Below, in pieces: positions 7,511 through 15,091 of a stretch of 25,549 bases of DNA. Below the pieces are notes generated by a model. The model was not told the DNA's origin. It was given only the letters and a program-made list of their open reading frames with translations, and did no database searches. The stretch is from positions 1 to 25,549 of the forward strand of contig CAAEDD010000142.1 in NCBI GenBank assembly GCA_900754515.1, read 5' to 3'. Each line of letters starts with the position of its first letter. Within the stretch, counting starts at the first letter, position 1. Both the position numbers and the translations under genes were made by a program. Source of the DNA: an uncultured Oscillospiraceae bacterium (GTDB lineage Bacteria > Bacillota > Clostridia > Oscillospirales > Oscillospiraceae).

Positions 7511-7789
7511 TCACTTGCCGGCAGCCATCTTGTAGGCAAAGACTATCATCAGAATGCTCAGCGAGGCGGCAGTGCCCACAAGAGCCGCTTCAAAGCTGAA
7601 GGGCAGGACATTCCTCAGCAGGAACACCGAACCCAAAGCCACGACATCCACCACCAGACGCAGAGCGTTGGACAGCAGCATGGCCTTATCGTTGGATTTA
7701 TCCAGGGCCTTCTTGGTTATATAGCCGTTGAGCAGGGCTGCCAGCGCACCCCACACCAGGCCCACCAGGGCGCCTATAAGGTATTTCAT
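7511..7789 (-). CDS. small membrane protein, 92 aa (possibly AtpI-like)
   Basis: The function is not established. The start chosen is the ATG at 7787-7789 (MKYLIGALVG), because GGGGAG lies 6-7 nt upstream. A longer frame from 7831 would begin inside the promoter. The protein has three hydrophobic helices (about res. 2-22, 40-60, 66-88). The loop after helix 1 contains NGYITKKALDKSND. Size, spacing and Gly/Ala-rich first helix recall ATP synthase subunit I-type proteins, but no F-ATPase genes are nearby and the resemblance is general. It is a single gene with its own promoter and a shared terminator. Confidence 0.75.
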   Translation of the reverse strand: MKYLIGALVGLVWGALAALLNGYITKKALDKSNDKAMLLSNALRLVVDVVALGSVFLLRNVLPFSFEAALVGTAASLSILMIVFAYKMAAGK

Positions 7790-7821
7790 AGCACACTCCC
7801 CAAAAAATTTTTTTCTTATAA

Positions 7822-7850
7822 ATTTTAACACATTCGCCAGCCCTTGCCAA
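7822..7850 (-). promoter_or_regulatory. sigma-A-type promoter for the 92-aa membrane protein
   Basis: On the minus strand TTGGCA (7845-7850) and TAAAAT (7822-7827) are 17 bp apart. The leader is about 25 nt. Confidence 0.7.
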
Positions 7851-7917
7851 GGCTTTTATGCCTTTATGATGCAGCATTTGCCTCGGTTAATATTTGTCCC
7901 GGCGCAGATAATAAAAG

Positions 7918-7931
7918 CGTAAAGCTTTACG
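7918..7931. repeat. 14-bp perfect palindrome upstream of the coat genes
   Basis: CGTAAAGCTTTACG is self-complementary and ends 24 nt before the ATG at 7956. It could be a protein-binding site or a short leader hairpin. I could not assign a sporulation promoter around it with confidence. Confidence 0.4.
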
Positions 7932-7955
7932 AAAAAAAGAGAAAGGATACGAAAA

Positions 7956-8129
7956 ATGAGTCCTAAAGAACTGCTTTATATTGAAGACGCACTCGGACAC
8001 ACTCAGTTTCTCATAAGCCAGTGCCGCAACGCCGCAAACCAGCTCACCGATCCTGCTCTGAGGCAGCAGGCCCAGCAGCTGGTAAACAGCAATCAGAAGT
8101 TGTTCAATGACTTCTACAATCTGGTTTAA
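7956..8129 (+). CDS. small protein, 57 aa, partner of a CotF-family coat protein
   Basis: This short gene begins MSPKELLYIEDALGHTQFL and is predicted to be helical throughout, with glutamine/asparagine-rich stretches (LRQQAQQLVNSNQK) and no membrane segment. An AAAGGA ribosome site lies 8-9 nt upstream. Its stop overlaps the AAGGAGG ribosome site of the CotF-like gene 13 nt downstream, so the two form an operon. Small helical proteins of this type commonly accompany CotF-like genes in Clostridia, and it may itself be a spore coat or exosporium component. That role is inferred from context. Confidence 0.8.
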   Translation: MSPKELLYIEDALGHTQFLISQCRNAANQLTDPALRQQAQQLVNSNQKLFNDFYNLV

Positions 8130-8142
8130 GGAGGATAAACAC

Positions 8143-8391
8143 ATGAACGACAGACAGATCATGGAGGGCATACTCCTGACCACCAAGGGCGTGTGCGATT
8201 TGTATATGCATGGCGCCATTGAGTCCGCCACTCCCAATGTACACCAGACCTTCAACACCGCCCTGAACGACGCCATAAACATGCAGAGCGGCATTTACCA
8301 GCAGATGTCCAGCCATGGCTGGTATCCCAAGGAGCAGGCTGAGCAGCAGAAGCTTTGCCAGGTTAAACAGAAGTTCTCCTGCGCCCAGTAA
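8143..8391 (+). CDS. CotF-family spore coat protein
   Basis: The 82-aa product matches the CotF family of small helical spore coat proteins. It begins MNDRQIMEGILLTTKGVCDLY, and the C-terminal part has the characteristic QMSSHGWYP segment (about res. 53-61) followed by a basic, Gln-rich end. A strong ribosome site (AAGGAGG, 8128-8134) precedes the ATG at 8 nt. CotF-domain proteins assemble on spores late in sporulation, so the gene suggests a spore-forming host or descent from one. It is the second gene of a two-gene operon closed by a strong terminator. Confidence 0.88.
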   Translation: MNDRQIMEGILLTTKGVCDLYMHGAIESATPNVHQTFNTALNDAINMQSGIYQQMSSHGWYPKEQAEQQKLCQVKQKFSCAQ

Positions 8392-8423
8392 GTTTTCCTG
8401 CTTAAAAGTCCCCAAAGCTTTTA

Positions 8424-8452
8424 AACGCCTCCGTATCCGGAGGCGTTTTTTC
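8424..8452 (+). terminator. intrinsic terminator after the coat operon
   Basis: A 10-bp perfect stem (AACGCCTCCG/CGGAGGCGTT), loop TATC, is followed by a T run at 8446-8452. Confidence 0.92.
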
Positions 8453-8466
8453 CGGTCTTAATTATT

Positions 8467-8521
8467 TTTAAGGCTTCTTAAGCAAACCTTAAAGGCACTG
8501 AGCCATTTCCCATGCTATACT
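8467..8521 (+). promoter_or_regulatory. activator-type promoter with three TTAAG direct repeats (paralog 1)
   Basis: Direct repeats TTTAAG (8467-8472), CTTAAG (8477-8482) and CTTAAA (8488-8493) are spaced 10 and 11 bp apart, i.e. on one DNA face. They are followed 22 bp later by an extended -10, TGCTATACT (TATACT at 8516-8521). The -35 position (8493-8498) is non-consensus. The layout is typical of OmpR/PhoB-family response regulators, and the hexamer plus 5-bp spacing is close to the CiaR consensus (NTTAAG-N5-WTTAAG). Confidence 0.65.
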
Positions 8522-8553
8522 GTGGCAGATGAAAAACATCAGGAGGAAATACC

Positions 8554-10995
8554 ATGAAGCTCAATGCCAAAAAACTTATATCCCTGCTGCTGTGCCTGAG
8601 CCTTGTTATGGCTCTCTGCGCCTGCGGCAAGTCTTCCCCCTCCGGCGGGAATAAAGCCGGAAGCACCGCCTCTCCCGGAGCCGACCCGGAATTTACATAC
8701 AGCGCCCAATTCAAGGAGCTGCCGGTGCCGAAGGCCAGCAGCTTTTCACCGGCAGTAATAACCGAAAAGGGCTTTTATTACTACTACATGGAAAAGGCCG
8801 GGGAACGCCCAATCCCCCAGGGATTGAAGGCCGAATACGAGGGCCAGTATGACATTCTGGAGCCACGCATTGCCTTCTGCGATTTTGACGGCAAGGTGAC
8901 AAAGCTGGAATCCTATACCCCCAACCTGGCGGAAGCCGACAGCGAGGGAAGGCGCGACTTCCAGGCCACCACCAACATCTACAAGCTGATGATGAATCCG
9001 GACGGCAATCTGGTGGTTCTGGAAAACATATACCGTTCCTGGTCAGAAGCCCCTGATAATGTCAAGGCCAGCGATCCGGAATACTACGACAGCCTGATAA
9101 CCGATAACAGCTACTATGTTCAGGTTCTGGACAGCAATGGCAAAAGTCTCAGCTCCAGCATGCTGGAAATAGACAATCCGGACAGCCTGTCCCCCTATAA
9201 TGCCCAGCTGGACGACAAAGGCAATCTTCTTCTGCCCACTCAGGAAAGCGGACTTGTGGCCTTCTCCATGGACGGAAAGAAGGCCTATAACATAGAGTTC
9301 AGCGGCTATGTGTATTCCATGTTCACTCTCAAGGACGGCAGGGCTGCCGTATTTTTCTACGACATGGATGAAGCAGATTACTCCAAGGCCATGGCTCTGC
9401 ACGTGGTGGACAGCGACAAGGGTGCCTTTGAGCCGGAAAGCTACCCTATGGACTCCTTTGAATTCATCTCCGGCGGCGGCAACTATGACGCCTATTACAC
9501 CAAGAACGGATACCTCTGCGGCTATAATCTGGGGGATGAGGAGGGCCAGCCTCTCTTTAAGTGGACCAGCTGCGACGTGAACAACAACTTTATCCAGCTG
9601 GCCCAGGTAAGCAGCGACGGAATTATAAACGGAATCTGTCTCGAAGGTGACGGCGACGGCGGCACGGAAAAGCTGGAATACTTCTCCATCTCCCGCGTGC
9701 CCTACTCCTCCGTACCCAAGAAGACCGTACTTACCATGGCGGTGATGTACCTGGACTACAACACCCAGAACGCCGTAATAAAGTTCAATCGCTCCAGCGA
9801 CAATGTGCGCATAGAGCTAATAGACTATTCCCAGTACAACAGTGAAAAGGACTGGTCTGCCGGGCTCACCAAGCTGACCACCGAAATAATGGCCGGAAAC
9901 ATGCCGGACATCATTTCCGTTTCCGAGCAGATACCCTTCCGTCAGCTGGCAGCCAAAGGTCTGCTGGAAGATCTCTATCCCTACATCAAGGCCGACGGCA
10001 GTTTTAACCGTGAGGACTTCTTCCCCAATGTACTCTCCGCCATGGAGGTGGACGGCAAGCTCTGTGCCGTCTGCGCAGGCTTTACGGTACAGACCGTAGC
10101 CGGAGCCAGCTCAGTTGTGGGCGATACTCCGGGTTGGACCTACGATGATTATTATGCCGCCCTGGCTAACATGCCCGAGGGCTGCGAAGGTTTTGATGTA
10201 GGCACTACCAGGGAGAACATGCTTACATTGTCTCTGGTGCTGGATATGACCGACTTTGTGGACTGGGGCAGCGGTACCTGCAACTTTGACAGCGAGAATT
10301 TTATCGACGTGCTGAAGTTCGCTAAGCAGTTCCCCGACAAGTCCTACTATGAAAACTATGAGTACAGCGCCGACGACAGTGCTTCCTCCCGTATCGCCCA
10401 GGGTAAACAGATGCTGACCACAGTCTCCTTTACCAGCACCAACTTCATTCTCTACGACGTAGACAAAATGTTCGGCGGCAGCGCGACCTGCATAGGTTAC
10501 CCCACCAACAACGGTGTCGGCAACGTCATGACCATGGGAGAGAGCTATGCAATGAGCAGCAGCTGCAAAGATAAGGATGCCGCCTGGCAGTTCCTGCGCA
10601 CTTTCCTCACCGAAGAGTATCAGGAAAAGGGCAGTTATCTGCCCACCAACATGAATGCCTTTGATAAGCAGCTGAAAGAAGCCATGGAGGTAAAGTATGA
10701 GAAGGATGCCAACGGCAACTACATCCTGGATGAAAACGGAGAGCGCAAGCCCATATCCCTGGGCATGTTCTCCGACGGTGTGAACACCTATGAGATCTAC
10801 GCCACCACGCCCCGCCAGGCGGAACAGCTGAGAGAGGTCATCAACACCTCCACCAAGATGATGGACTATGACCAGAGCATAATCAATATTGTTCTGGAGG
10901 AATCTGCCGCTTACTTTGCCGGGCAGAAGAGCGCAGAGGATGTGGCAAAGCTCATCCAGAGCAAGGCCAATATCTATGTAAACGAGCAGCGCTGA
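8554..10995 (+). CDS. SBP family 1-type lipoprotein with N-terminal beta-rich domain (paralog 1)
   Basis: A membrane-anchored extracytoplasmic protein of 813 aa. The signal peptide has lipobox L21-C22-A23-C24, so C24 is probably lipidated. A Gly/Ser/Pro-rich linker runs to about 45. Residues about 45-385 form a beta-rich domain with repeated D-G turns (CDFDGK, NPDGN, DSNGK, SMDGK), reminiscent of a beta-propeller. Residues about 390-813 look like an ABC extracellular solute-binding protein, family 1: TEIMAGNMPDIISVS (442-456) is the family hallmark, and the C-terminal half keeps DAAWQFLRTFLTEE. Typical family members have about 420 aa, so the extra domain nearly doubles the length. No permease or ATPase genes are nearby, so the ligand and whether it feeds a transporter or a sensor are unknown. 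CAGGAGGA precedes the ATG. Confidence 0.88.
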   Translation: MKLNAKKLISLLLCLSLVMALCACGKSSPSGGNKAGSTASPGADPEFTYSAQFKELPVPKASSFSPAVITEKGFYYYYMEKAGERPIPQGLKAEYEGQYDILEPRIAFCDFDGKVTKLESYTPNLAEADSEGRRDFQATTNIYKLMMNPDGNLVVLENIYRSWSEAPDNVKASDPEYYDSLITDNSYYVQVLDSNGKSLSSSMLEIDNPDSLSPYNAQLDDKGNLLLPTQESGLVAFSMDGKKAYNIEFSGYVYSMFTLKDGRAAVFFYDMDEADYSKAMALHVVDSDKGAFEPESYPMDSFEFISGGGNYDAYYTKNGYLCGYNLGDEEGQPLFKWTSCDVNNNFIQLAQVSSDGIINGICLEGDGDGGTEKLEYFSISRVPYSSVPKKTVLTMAVMYLDYNTQNAVIKFNRSSDNVRIELIDYSQYNSEKDWSAGLTKLTTEIMAGNMPDIISVSEQIPFRQLAAKGLLEDLYPYIKADGSFNREDFFPNVLSAMEVDGKLCAVCAGFTVQTVAGASSVVGDTPGWTYDDYYAALANMPEGCEGFDVGTTRENMLTLSLVLDMTDFVDWGSGTCNFDSENFIDVLKFAKQFPDKSYYENYEYSADDSASSRIAQGKQMLTTVSFTSTNFILYDVDKMFGGSATCIGYPTNNGVGNVMTMGESYAMSSSCKDKDAAWQFLRTFLTEEYQEKGSYLPTNMNAFDKQLKEAMEVKYEKDANGNYILDENGERKPISLGMFSDGVNTYEIYATTPRQAEQLREVINTSTKMMDYDQSIINIVLEESAAYFAGQKSAEDVAKLIQSKANIYVNEQR

Positions 10996-11047
10996 GCAGG
11001 CATTAATCCGTCTTCACATTCAGGAGTTCAACAGGGCTACAGCATAT

Positions 11048-11070
11048 CCTTCGGGAAACTTTCCCGAAGG
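11048..11070. terminator. hairpin between the two lipoprotein genes
   Basis: A perfect 11-bp inverted repeat (CCTTCGGGAAA/TTTCCCGAAGG) has a 1-nt centre. It lies 53 nt past the first lipoprotein stop and before the second gene's operator. It lacks a clear T run (AT-alternating sequence follows), so termination may be partial. Confidence 0.5.
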
Positions 11071-11088
11071 ATATATATATTGCCATTT

Positions 11089-11144
11089 TTTAATGTAATC
11101 TTAAGTAATCCTTAAAAGCATTCCGCCATACCCTGTGCTATACT
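11089..11144 (+). promoter_or_regulatory. activator-type promoter with three TTAAG direct repeats (paralog 2)
   Basis: This mirrors the element upstream of paralog 1: TTTAAT (11089-11094), CTTAAG (11100-11105) and CTTAAA (11111-11116), each 11 bp apart. After the same 22-bp gap comes extended -10 TGCTATACT (TATACT at 11139-11144). The -10 and the following GTGGCAGATGAAAAA are shared by both copies, as is the CAGGAGGA ribosome site. The duplication therefore kept the whole control region. Confidence 0.65.
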
Positions 11145-11176
11145 GTGGCAGATGAAAAATCTCAGGAGGAACATCC

Positions 11177-13615
11177 ATGAAATCCAATGTGAAAAAATTT
11201 CTGTCACTGCTATTGGTGCTGAGCCTGGTTCTGACTCTCTGTGCCTGCGGCAAATCTGAGGTAGCCGGGGACAAAGGCTCCAACACATCCGCTTCCCCGG
11301 AGGCCGCACCTGAATTTGCCTACATCTCCGAATTCAAAGATCTGGAGCTGCCCGGAAAAAGCGCCGCCCCGGCGGCCCTGACCGACGACGGCTTTTATTA
11401 CTACTATATGGAAAAGGTGGGCGAGCGCTCTGTCCCAGAGGGACAGAAGCCGGAGTATGAGGGCCAGTTCGATATTCTGGAACCCCGTATAGCCTTCAGC
11501 GATTTTGAGGGTCAGGTTACTCAGCTCAACGCCTATGTCCCCAGTCAGCCGGAGATAGACGGCGAGGGACTAAGGGATTTTCAGGCCAGCGTAAGCATAT
11601 ACAAACTGCTACTGAATGGGGCCGGCAACATTGTGGTTCTTGAAAACGTATACTGCTCCTGGTCTGAAGCAGGTGCGGAAGTAAAAGCCGACGACCCGGA
11701 ATACTATGAGAGTCTGATGACCGATAGCAGCTACTACATACAGGTGCTGGACAAGACCGGCGCACAGCTCAGCTCTTGCAAGTTGGCCGTGGATAATCCG
11801 GACAATCTGGAAGTCTATTTGGCCGTGCTGGACGACAAGGACAACCTGCTTCTCTCCACCCTGGAGGGCGGGGTGCTGGCCTTTTCCATGGACGGACAGC
11901 CGGCCTACACCATCGAGTTCAACGGCTATGTATACTCCATGTTCAACCTGAAGGACGGCAGGGCAGGCGTGTTCTGCTATAACATGGACGAGCCGGATTA
12001 TAACAAGGCCATGGCCCTGCACGTGGTGGACAGCGAAAAAGGTGCCTTTGAGGCGGACAGTTACAATCTGGACTCCTTTGAGTTCATCTCCGGCGGCGGA
12101 GATTACGACACCTATTATACTGCCAGCGGCCAGCTCTATGGCTATAATCTGGGAGACGAGGAGCCTCAGCCCCTCTTTAACTGGACCAACTGCAACGTAA
12201 ACAACAACATGATTCAGCTCTCCCGTGTCACCGGCGACGGCGTCATCCAGGGCATTTCCGGCCAGTGGGATGACAATGGTGACAACACGGAATACGAATA
12301 CTTCTCCATATCCCAGGTGCCCTATAGTTCACTTCCCCAGAAGTCTGTACTCACCATGGCGGTGCTCTATCTGGACTACAACACCCAGAACGCCGTCATT
12401 GACTTCAACCGTTCCCATGACAATGTGCGCATAGAGATAAAGGACTACTCCCAGTACAACAATGAAAAGGACTGGTCCGCCGGTTTGACCAAGCTGACTA
12501 CAGAGATAATGTCCGGAAATATGCCGGACATCATCTCCGTCTCCGAGCAGATTCCTTACCGTCAGCTGGCGGCCAAGGGCCTGCTGGAGGATCTGTACCC
12601 CTACATGGAGGCCGAGGGCAGCTTCAATAAGGAGGACTTCTTCCCCAATGTGCTCTCCGCCCTGGAAGTGGACGGCAAGCTCTACGCCGCCTGTGCAGGT
12701 TTCGCAGTGCAGACCGTAGCAGGAGCCAGCTCAGTGGTGGGGGATACCCCGGGCTGGACCTATGACGACTACTATGCGGCTCTAGCTACCATGCCCGAGG
12801 GCTGCGAGGGCTTTGACATCGGTTTTGACCAGGAGACCATGCTGACGGTATCCCTGGCCCTGGATATGACCGACTTTGTGGACTGGGGCAGCGGCACCTG
12901 CAATTTTGACAGTCAGGACTTCATCGACATGCTGGAGTTTGCAAACCAGTTCCCCGACAAGTCCTACTATGAAAACTATGAGTACAGCGCCGACGACAGC
13001 GCAGCTTCCCGCATTGCCCAGGGCAAGCAGATGCTGACTATGGCAACCTTCACCAGTACCAATTTCATTCTCTACGACTTTGACAAGATGTTCGGCGGCA
13101 GCTCCACCTGCATAGGCTTCCCCACAAACAACGGTGTTGGCAACATCATGAGCATGGGCGAGAGCTATGCCATGAGCAGCAGTTGCCGTGACAAGGACGC
13201 CGCCTGGCAGTTCCTGCGCACTTTCCTCACCGAGGAGTACCAGCTCAAAGGCAGCTACCTGCCCACCAACATGAAAGCCTTTGACAAGCAGCTGGAAAAG
13301 GCCATGGAGACGGAGTACCAGAAGGACGGAAACGGCAACTATGTTCTGGATGAGAACGGCGAGCGTATTCCTGTAGCCATTGGCATGGCTTCCGACGGCA
13401 TAAACACCTATGAGATCTATGCCACCAGCCCCCGCCAGGCCGAGCAGCTGCGGGAGGTCATCGCCAGCTCCACCAAAATGATGGACTACGACCAGAGTAT
13501 AATCGACATCGTACTGGAGGAGGCCGCCGCCTACTTCGCCGGTCAAAAGAGCGCGGAAGATGTGGCAAAGCTCATCCAGAGCAAAGCCAATATCTATATC
13601 AACGAACAGCGCTGA
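11177..13615 (+). CDS. SBP family 1-type lipoprotein with N-terminal beta-rich domain (paralog 2)
   Basis: A tandem paralog of the preceding gene, 812 aa and collinear with it over its whole length. The lipobox L21-C22-A23-C24 is identical, and the same YYYYMEK motif, beta-rich N-terminal region and C-terminal solute-binding domain (TEIMSGNMPDIISVS) are present. Conservation is highest in the C-terminal half, where most residues match and long stretches are identical even in DNA (for example around 10340-10380 and 12960-13000). The N-terminal domain and linker have diverged more, e.g. in the segment following NEW loops such as QWDDNGDN. Either the two recognise related ligands or one has changed partner through its N-terminal domain. 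No transporter genes are adjacent. It has its own promoter and a downstream terminator. Confidence 0.88.
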   Translation: MKSNVKKFLSLLLVLSLVLTLCACGKSEVAGDKGSNTSASPEAAPEFAYISEFKDLELPGKSAAPAALTDDGFYYYYMEKVGERSVPEGQKPEYEGQFDILEPRIAFSDFEGQVTQLNAYVPSQPEIDGEGLRDFQASVSIYKLLLNGAGNIVVLENVYCSWSEAGAEVKADDPEYYESLMTDSSYYIQVLDKTGAQLSSCKLAVDNPDNLEVYLAVLDDKDNLLLSTLEGGVLAFSMDGQPAYTIEFNGYVYSMFNLKDGRAGVFCYNMDEPDYNKAMALHVVDSEKGAFEADSYNLDSFEFISGGGDYDTYYTASGQLYGYNLGDEEPQPLFNWTNCNVNNNMIQLSRVTGDGVIQGISGQWDDNGDNTEYEYFSISQVPYSSLPQKSVLTMAVLYLDYNTQNAVIDFNRSHDNVRIEIKDYSQYNNEKDWSAGLTKLTTEIMSGNMPDIISVSEQIPYRQLAAKGLLEDLYPYMEAEGSFNKEDFFPNVLSALEVDGKLYAACAGFAVQTVAGASSVVGDTPGWTYDDYYAALATMPEGCEGFDIGFDQETMLTVSLALDMTDFVDWGSGTCNFDSQDFIDMLEFANQFPDKSYYENYEYSADDSAASRIAQGKQMLTMATFTSTNFILYDFDKMFGGSSTCIGFPTNNGVGNIMSMGESYAMSSSCRDKDAAWQFLRTFLTEEYQLKGSYLPTNMKAFDKQLEKAMETEYQKDGNGNYVLDENGERIPVAIGMASDGINTYEIYATSPRQAEQLREVIASSTKMMDYDQSIIDIVLEEAAAYFAGQKSAEDVAKLIQSKANIYINEQR

Positions 13616-13635
13616 GATTTCCCCAGCACTGATCA

Positions 13636-13665
13636 AAGCCCTCTGCCGTTTCCGGCAGAGGGCTT
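13636..13665. terminator. terminator between lipoprotein 2 and the LCP gene
   Basis: A perfect 13-bp stem (AAGCCCTCTGCCG/CGGCAGAGGGCTT), loop TTTC, is followed by TTGTTTC on the plus strand. It lies between convergent genes and probably serves both. Confidence 0.85.
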
Positions 13666-13681
13666 GTTTCAGATACGTAAC

Positions 13682-14914
13682 TCATTCAAATGTGAGCCAG
13701 TCATCATCGCTGGGGCTGGGCACAGGTTTGGAGATAGGGGCCGTAGTAACCGTGGGCTGCTGGGGCGGCTCAGTCTCCTGTATCTCCGGGGGCTGGACCT
13801 CCGGCTCCGCCGCCAGTTCCACAGGCTGTTCCTGAGCCGGCGCACTCTCCTGCTGCTGGCCCAGCTGGTAATAGTAGGCGCCGTTCAGTACCGTGGTACA
13901 GCAGGCGGCACCGTTGTGGAGATACACCACATCCAGATTCCCCTCAGTTACCGGCGTAGTATAGGGGTTTATGGTAGTGTTTATCATATCCAGCCAGTTG
14001 TACAGGTCAAGGAAGGTATAGCTCAGCTGCTGGACATCCTGAGGTGTATTTGGCGCAGTGTAGAAATTGATGTCGTCCGGGTTGCACATCAGGGCCTGAC
14101 GTATAAAATAGGCGATATTTGCGGCGCTCAGGTTAGTGTCCATGCTCTCTGCCAGTATCTTTGACACCTTGCCGATGTTTGGGATATTGCCCAAACTTAT
14201 GAACTGGTCCGCCACGGCTTTGAGAAACTGATGCTGGACTTCTATCCTCTCCAGATCTCCGTTCACGTACCCGTCGCGATAACGGCACAGGCCGATGGCC
14301 TGATAGCCGTCCAACAGCTGGTATCCGGGCTGAAGATGTATCACCGGGCCATCGTCATAATTCATTTCAAAGGGCACATCAAAGTAAACTCCCCCCATCA
14401 CGTCCACCACCTCAATGACGGCTTCCAGATCCACCACAGCGTAGCAGTCCACATCAAAGCCTATGAGCTTCTTTACATGGCTGCGCAAAGCGTCAATGCC
14501 GTTGCCCCCGTTGTTTATGGAGCCCCAATAGACGCTGTTAAGCTTGCGGTTGTCCCACTCCACATTGATAATGGTATCCCGTGGTATGCTTACAAAGTCT
14601 ATGGTGTGGCGTACCGTGTCTATCTTGCCCACCATTATGGTGTCTGTATTGCCGGTACCGTCGTCATTGCCTGCCAGAAGGATGGTATATACTCCATCTT
14701 TGCGCTGGGTGTCAAAGGGCGTGCCCTTGTCTTCCTGGGCCGTGGCCAGGGATGTGGGCTGTGGGCTTGTCTCCGCCTCAGCCACTATGGGTCCCGGCTC
14801 TATCTCCGGAGCCCGCTCCCAGAGCATGTAGCCGCCTACGGCCAGCGCTGCCGTCAACGCCACAGCGCCCAGAGAAATCCCGGCTATTTTCAGCACTTTC
14901 TTTTTGTCCCTCAT
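13682..14914 (-). CDS. LCP (LytR-CpsA-Psr) family cell-wall glycopolymer ligase
   Basis: LCP enzymes attach teichoic acids, capsule or other polyprenyl-linked glycopolymers to peptidoglycan on the outside of the membrane. The 410-aa protein has a short cytoplasmic basic N-terminus, one transmembrane helix (about res. 9-31), a Pro-rich spacer and the LCP core. Conserved LCP residues are visible: AGNDDGTGNTDTI (81-93), SIPRDT (109-114), LNSVYWG (125-131) and the RYRDGYVNGDLERIEVQHQF run (211-230), including R211, R213, D214, D220 and R223. The C-terminal tail (about 345-410) is Gln/Glu/Pro-rich and probably disordered. GGAG precedes the ATG. It could act on glycans from the GT operon at 4.5-7.4 kb, but they are not co-transcribed. 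Confidence 0.94.
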   Translation of the reverse strand: MRDKKKVLKIAGISLGAVALTAALAVGGYMLWERAPEIEPGPIVAEAETSPQPTSLATAQEDKGTPFDTQRKDGVYTILLAGNDDGTGNTDTIMVGKIDTVRHTIDFVSIPRDTIINVEWDNRKLNSVYWGSINNGGNGIDALRSHVKKLIGFDVDCYAVVDLEAVIEVVDVMGGVYFDVPFEMNYDDGPVIHLQPGYQLLDGYQAIGLCRYRDGYVNGDLERIEVQHQFLKAVADQFISLGNIPNIGKVSKILAESMDTNLSAANIAYFIRQALMCNPDDINFYTAPNTPQDVQQLSYTFLDLYNWLDMINTTINPYTTPVTEGNLDVVYLHNGAACCTTVLNGAYYYQLGQQQESAPAQEQPVELAAEPEVQPPEIQETEPPQQPTVTTAPISKPVPSPSDDDWLTFE

Positions 14915-15000
14915 AATTGTCTCCGTTCTGCCGCCTGAGAATGGGCGGCTAAGTACATTATCTCAGGAAAAATTATTGCCAGGGACGGAGAAATATATAC

Positions 15001-15037
15001 AAAAAAGCATGGCCCTGCCTTTATATAAAGGCAGGGC
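15001..15037 (-). terminator. terminator downstream of the hydrolase-membrane fusion gene
   Basis: A perfect palindrome at 15012-15037 (GCCCTGCCTTTAT and its complement) is followed on the minus strand by GCTTTTTTG. It lies 55 nt beyond the stop of the 15092-17206 gene. Confidence 0.85.
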
Positions 15038-15091
15038 TCCACTTCTTCTCTGTTCTATTCTTTATTTTTTCTGTTCAGATTCTAGCATTCC

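Noticed and set aside
12782..13636. 284-aa minus-strand frame inside lipoprotein 2
   Set aside because: Shadow of the conserved solute-binding domain; no start signal.
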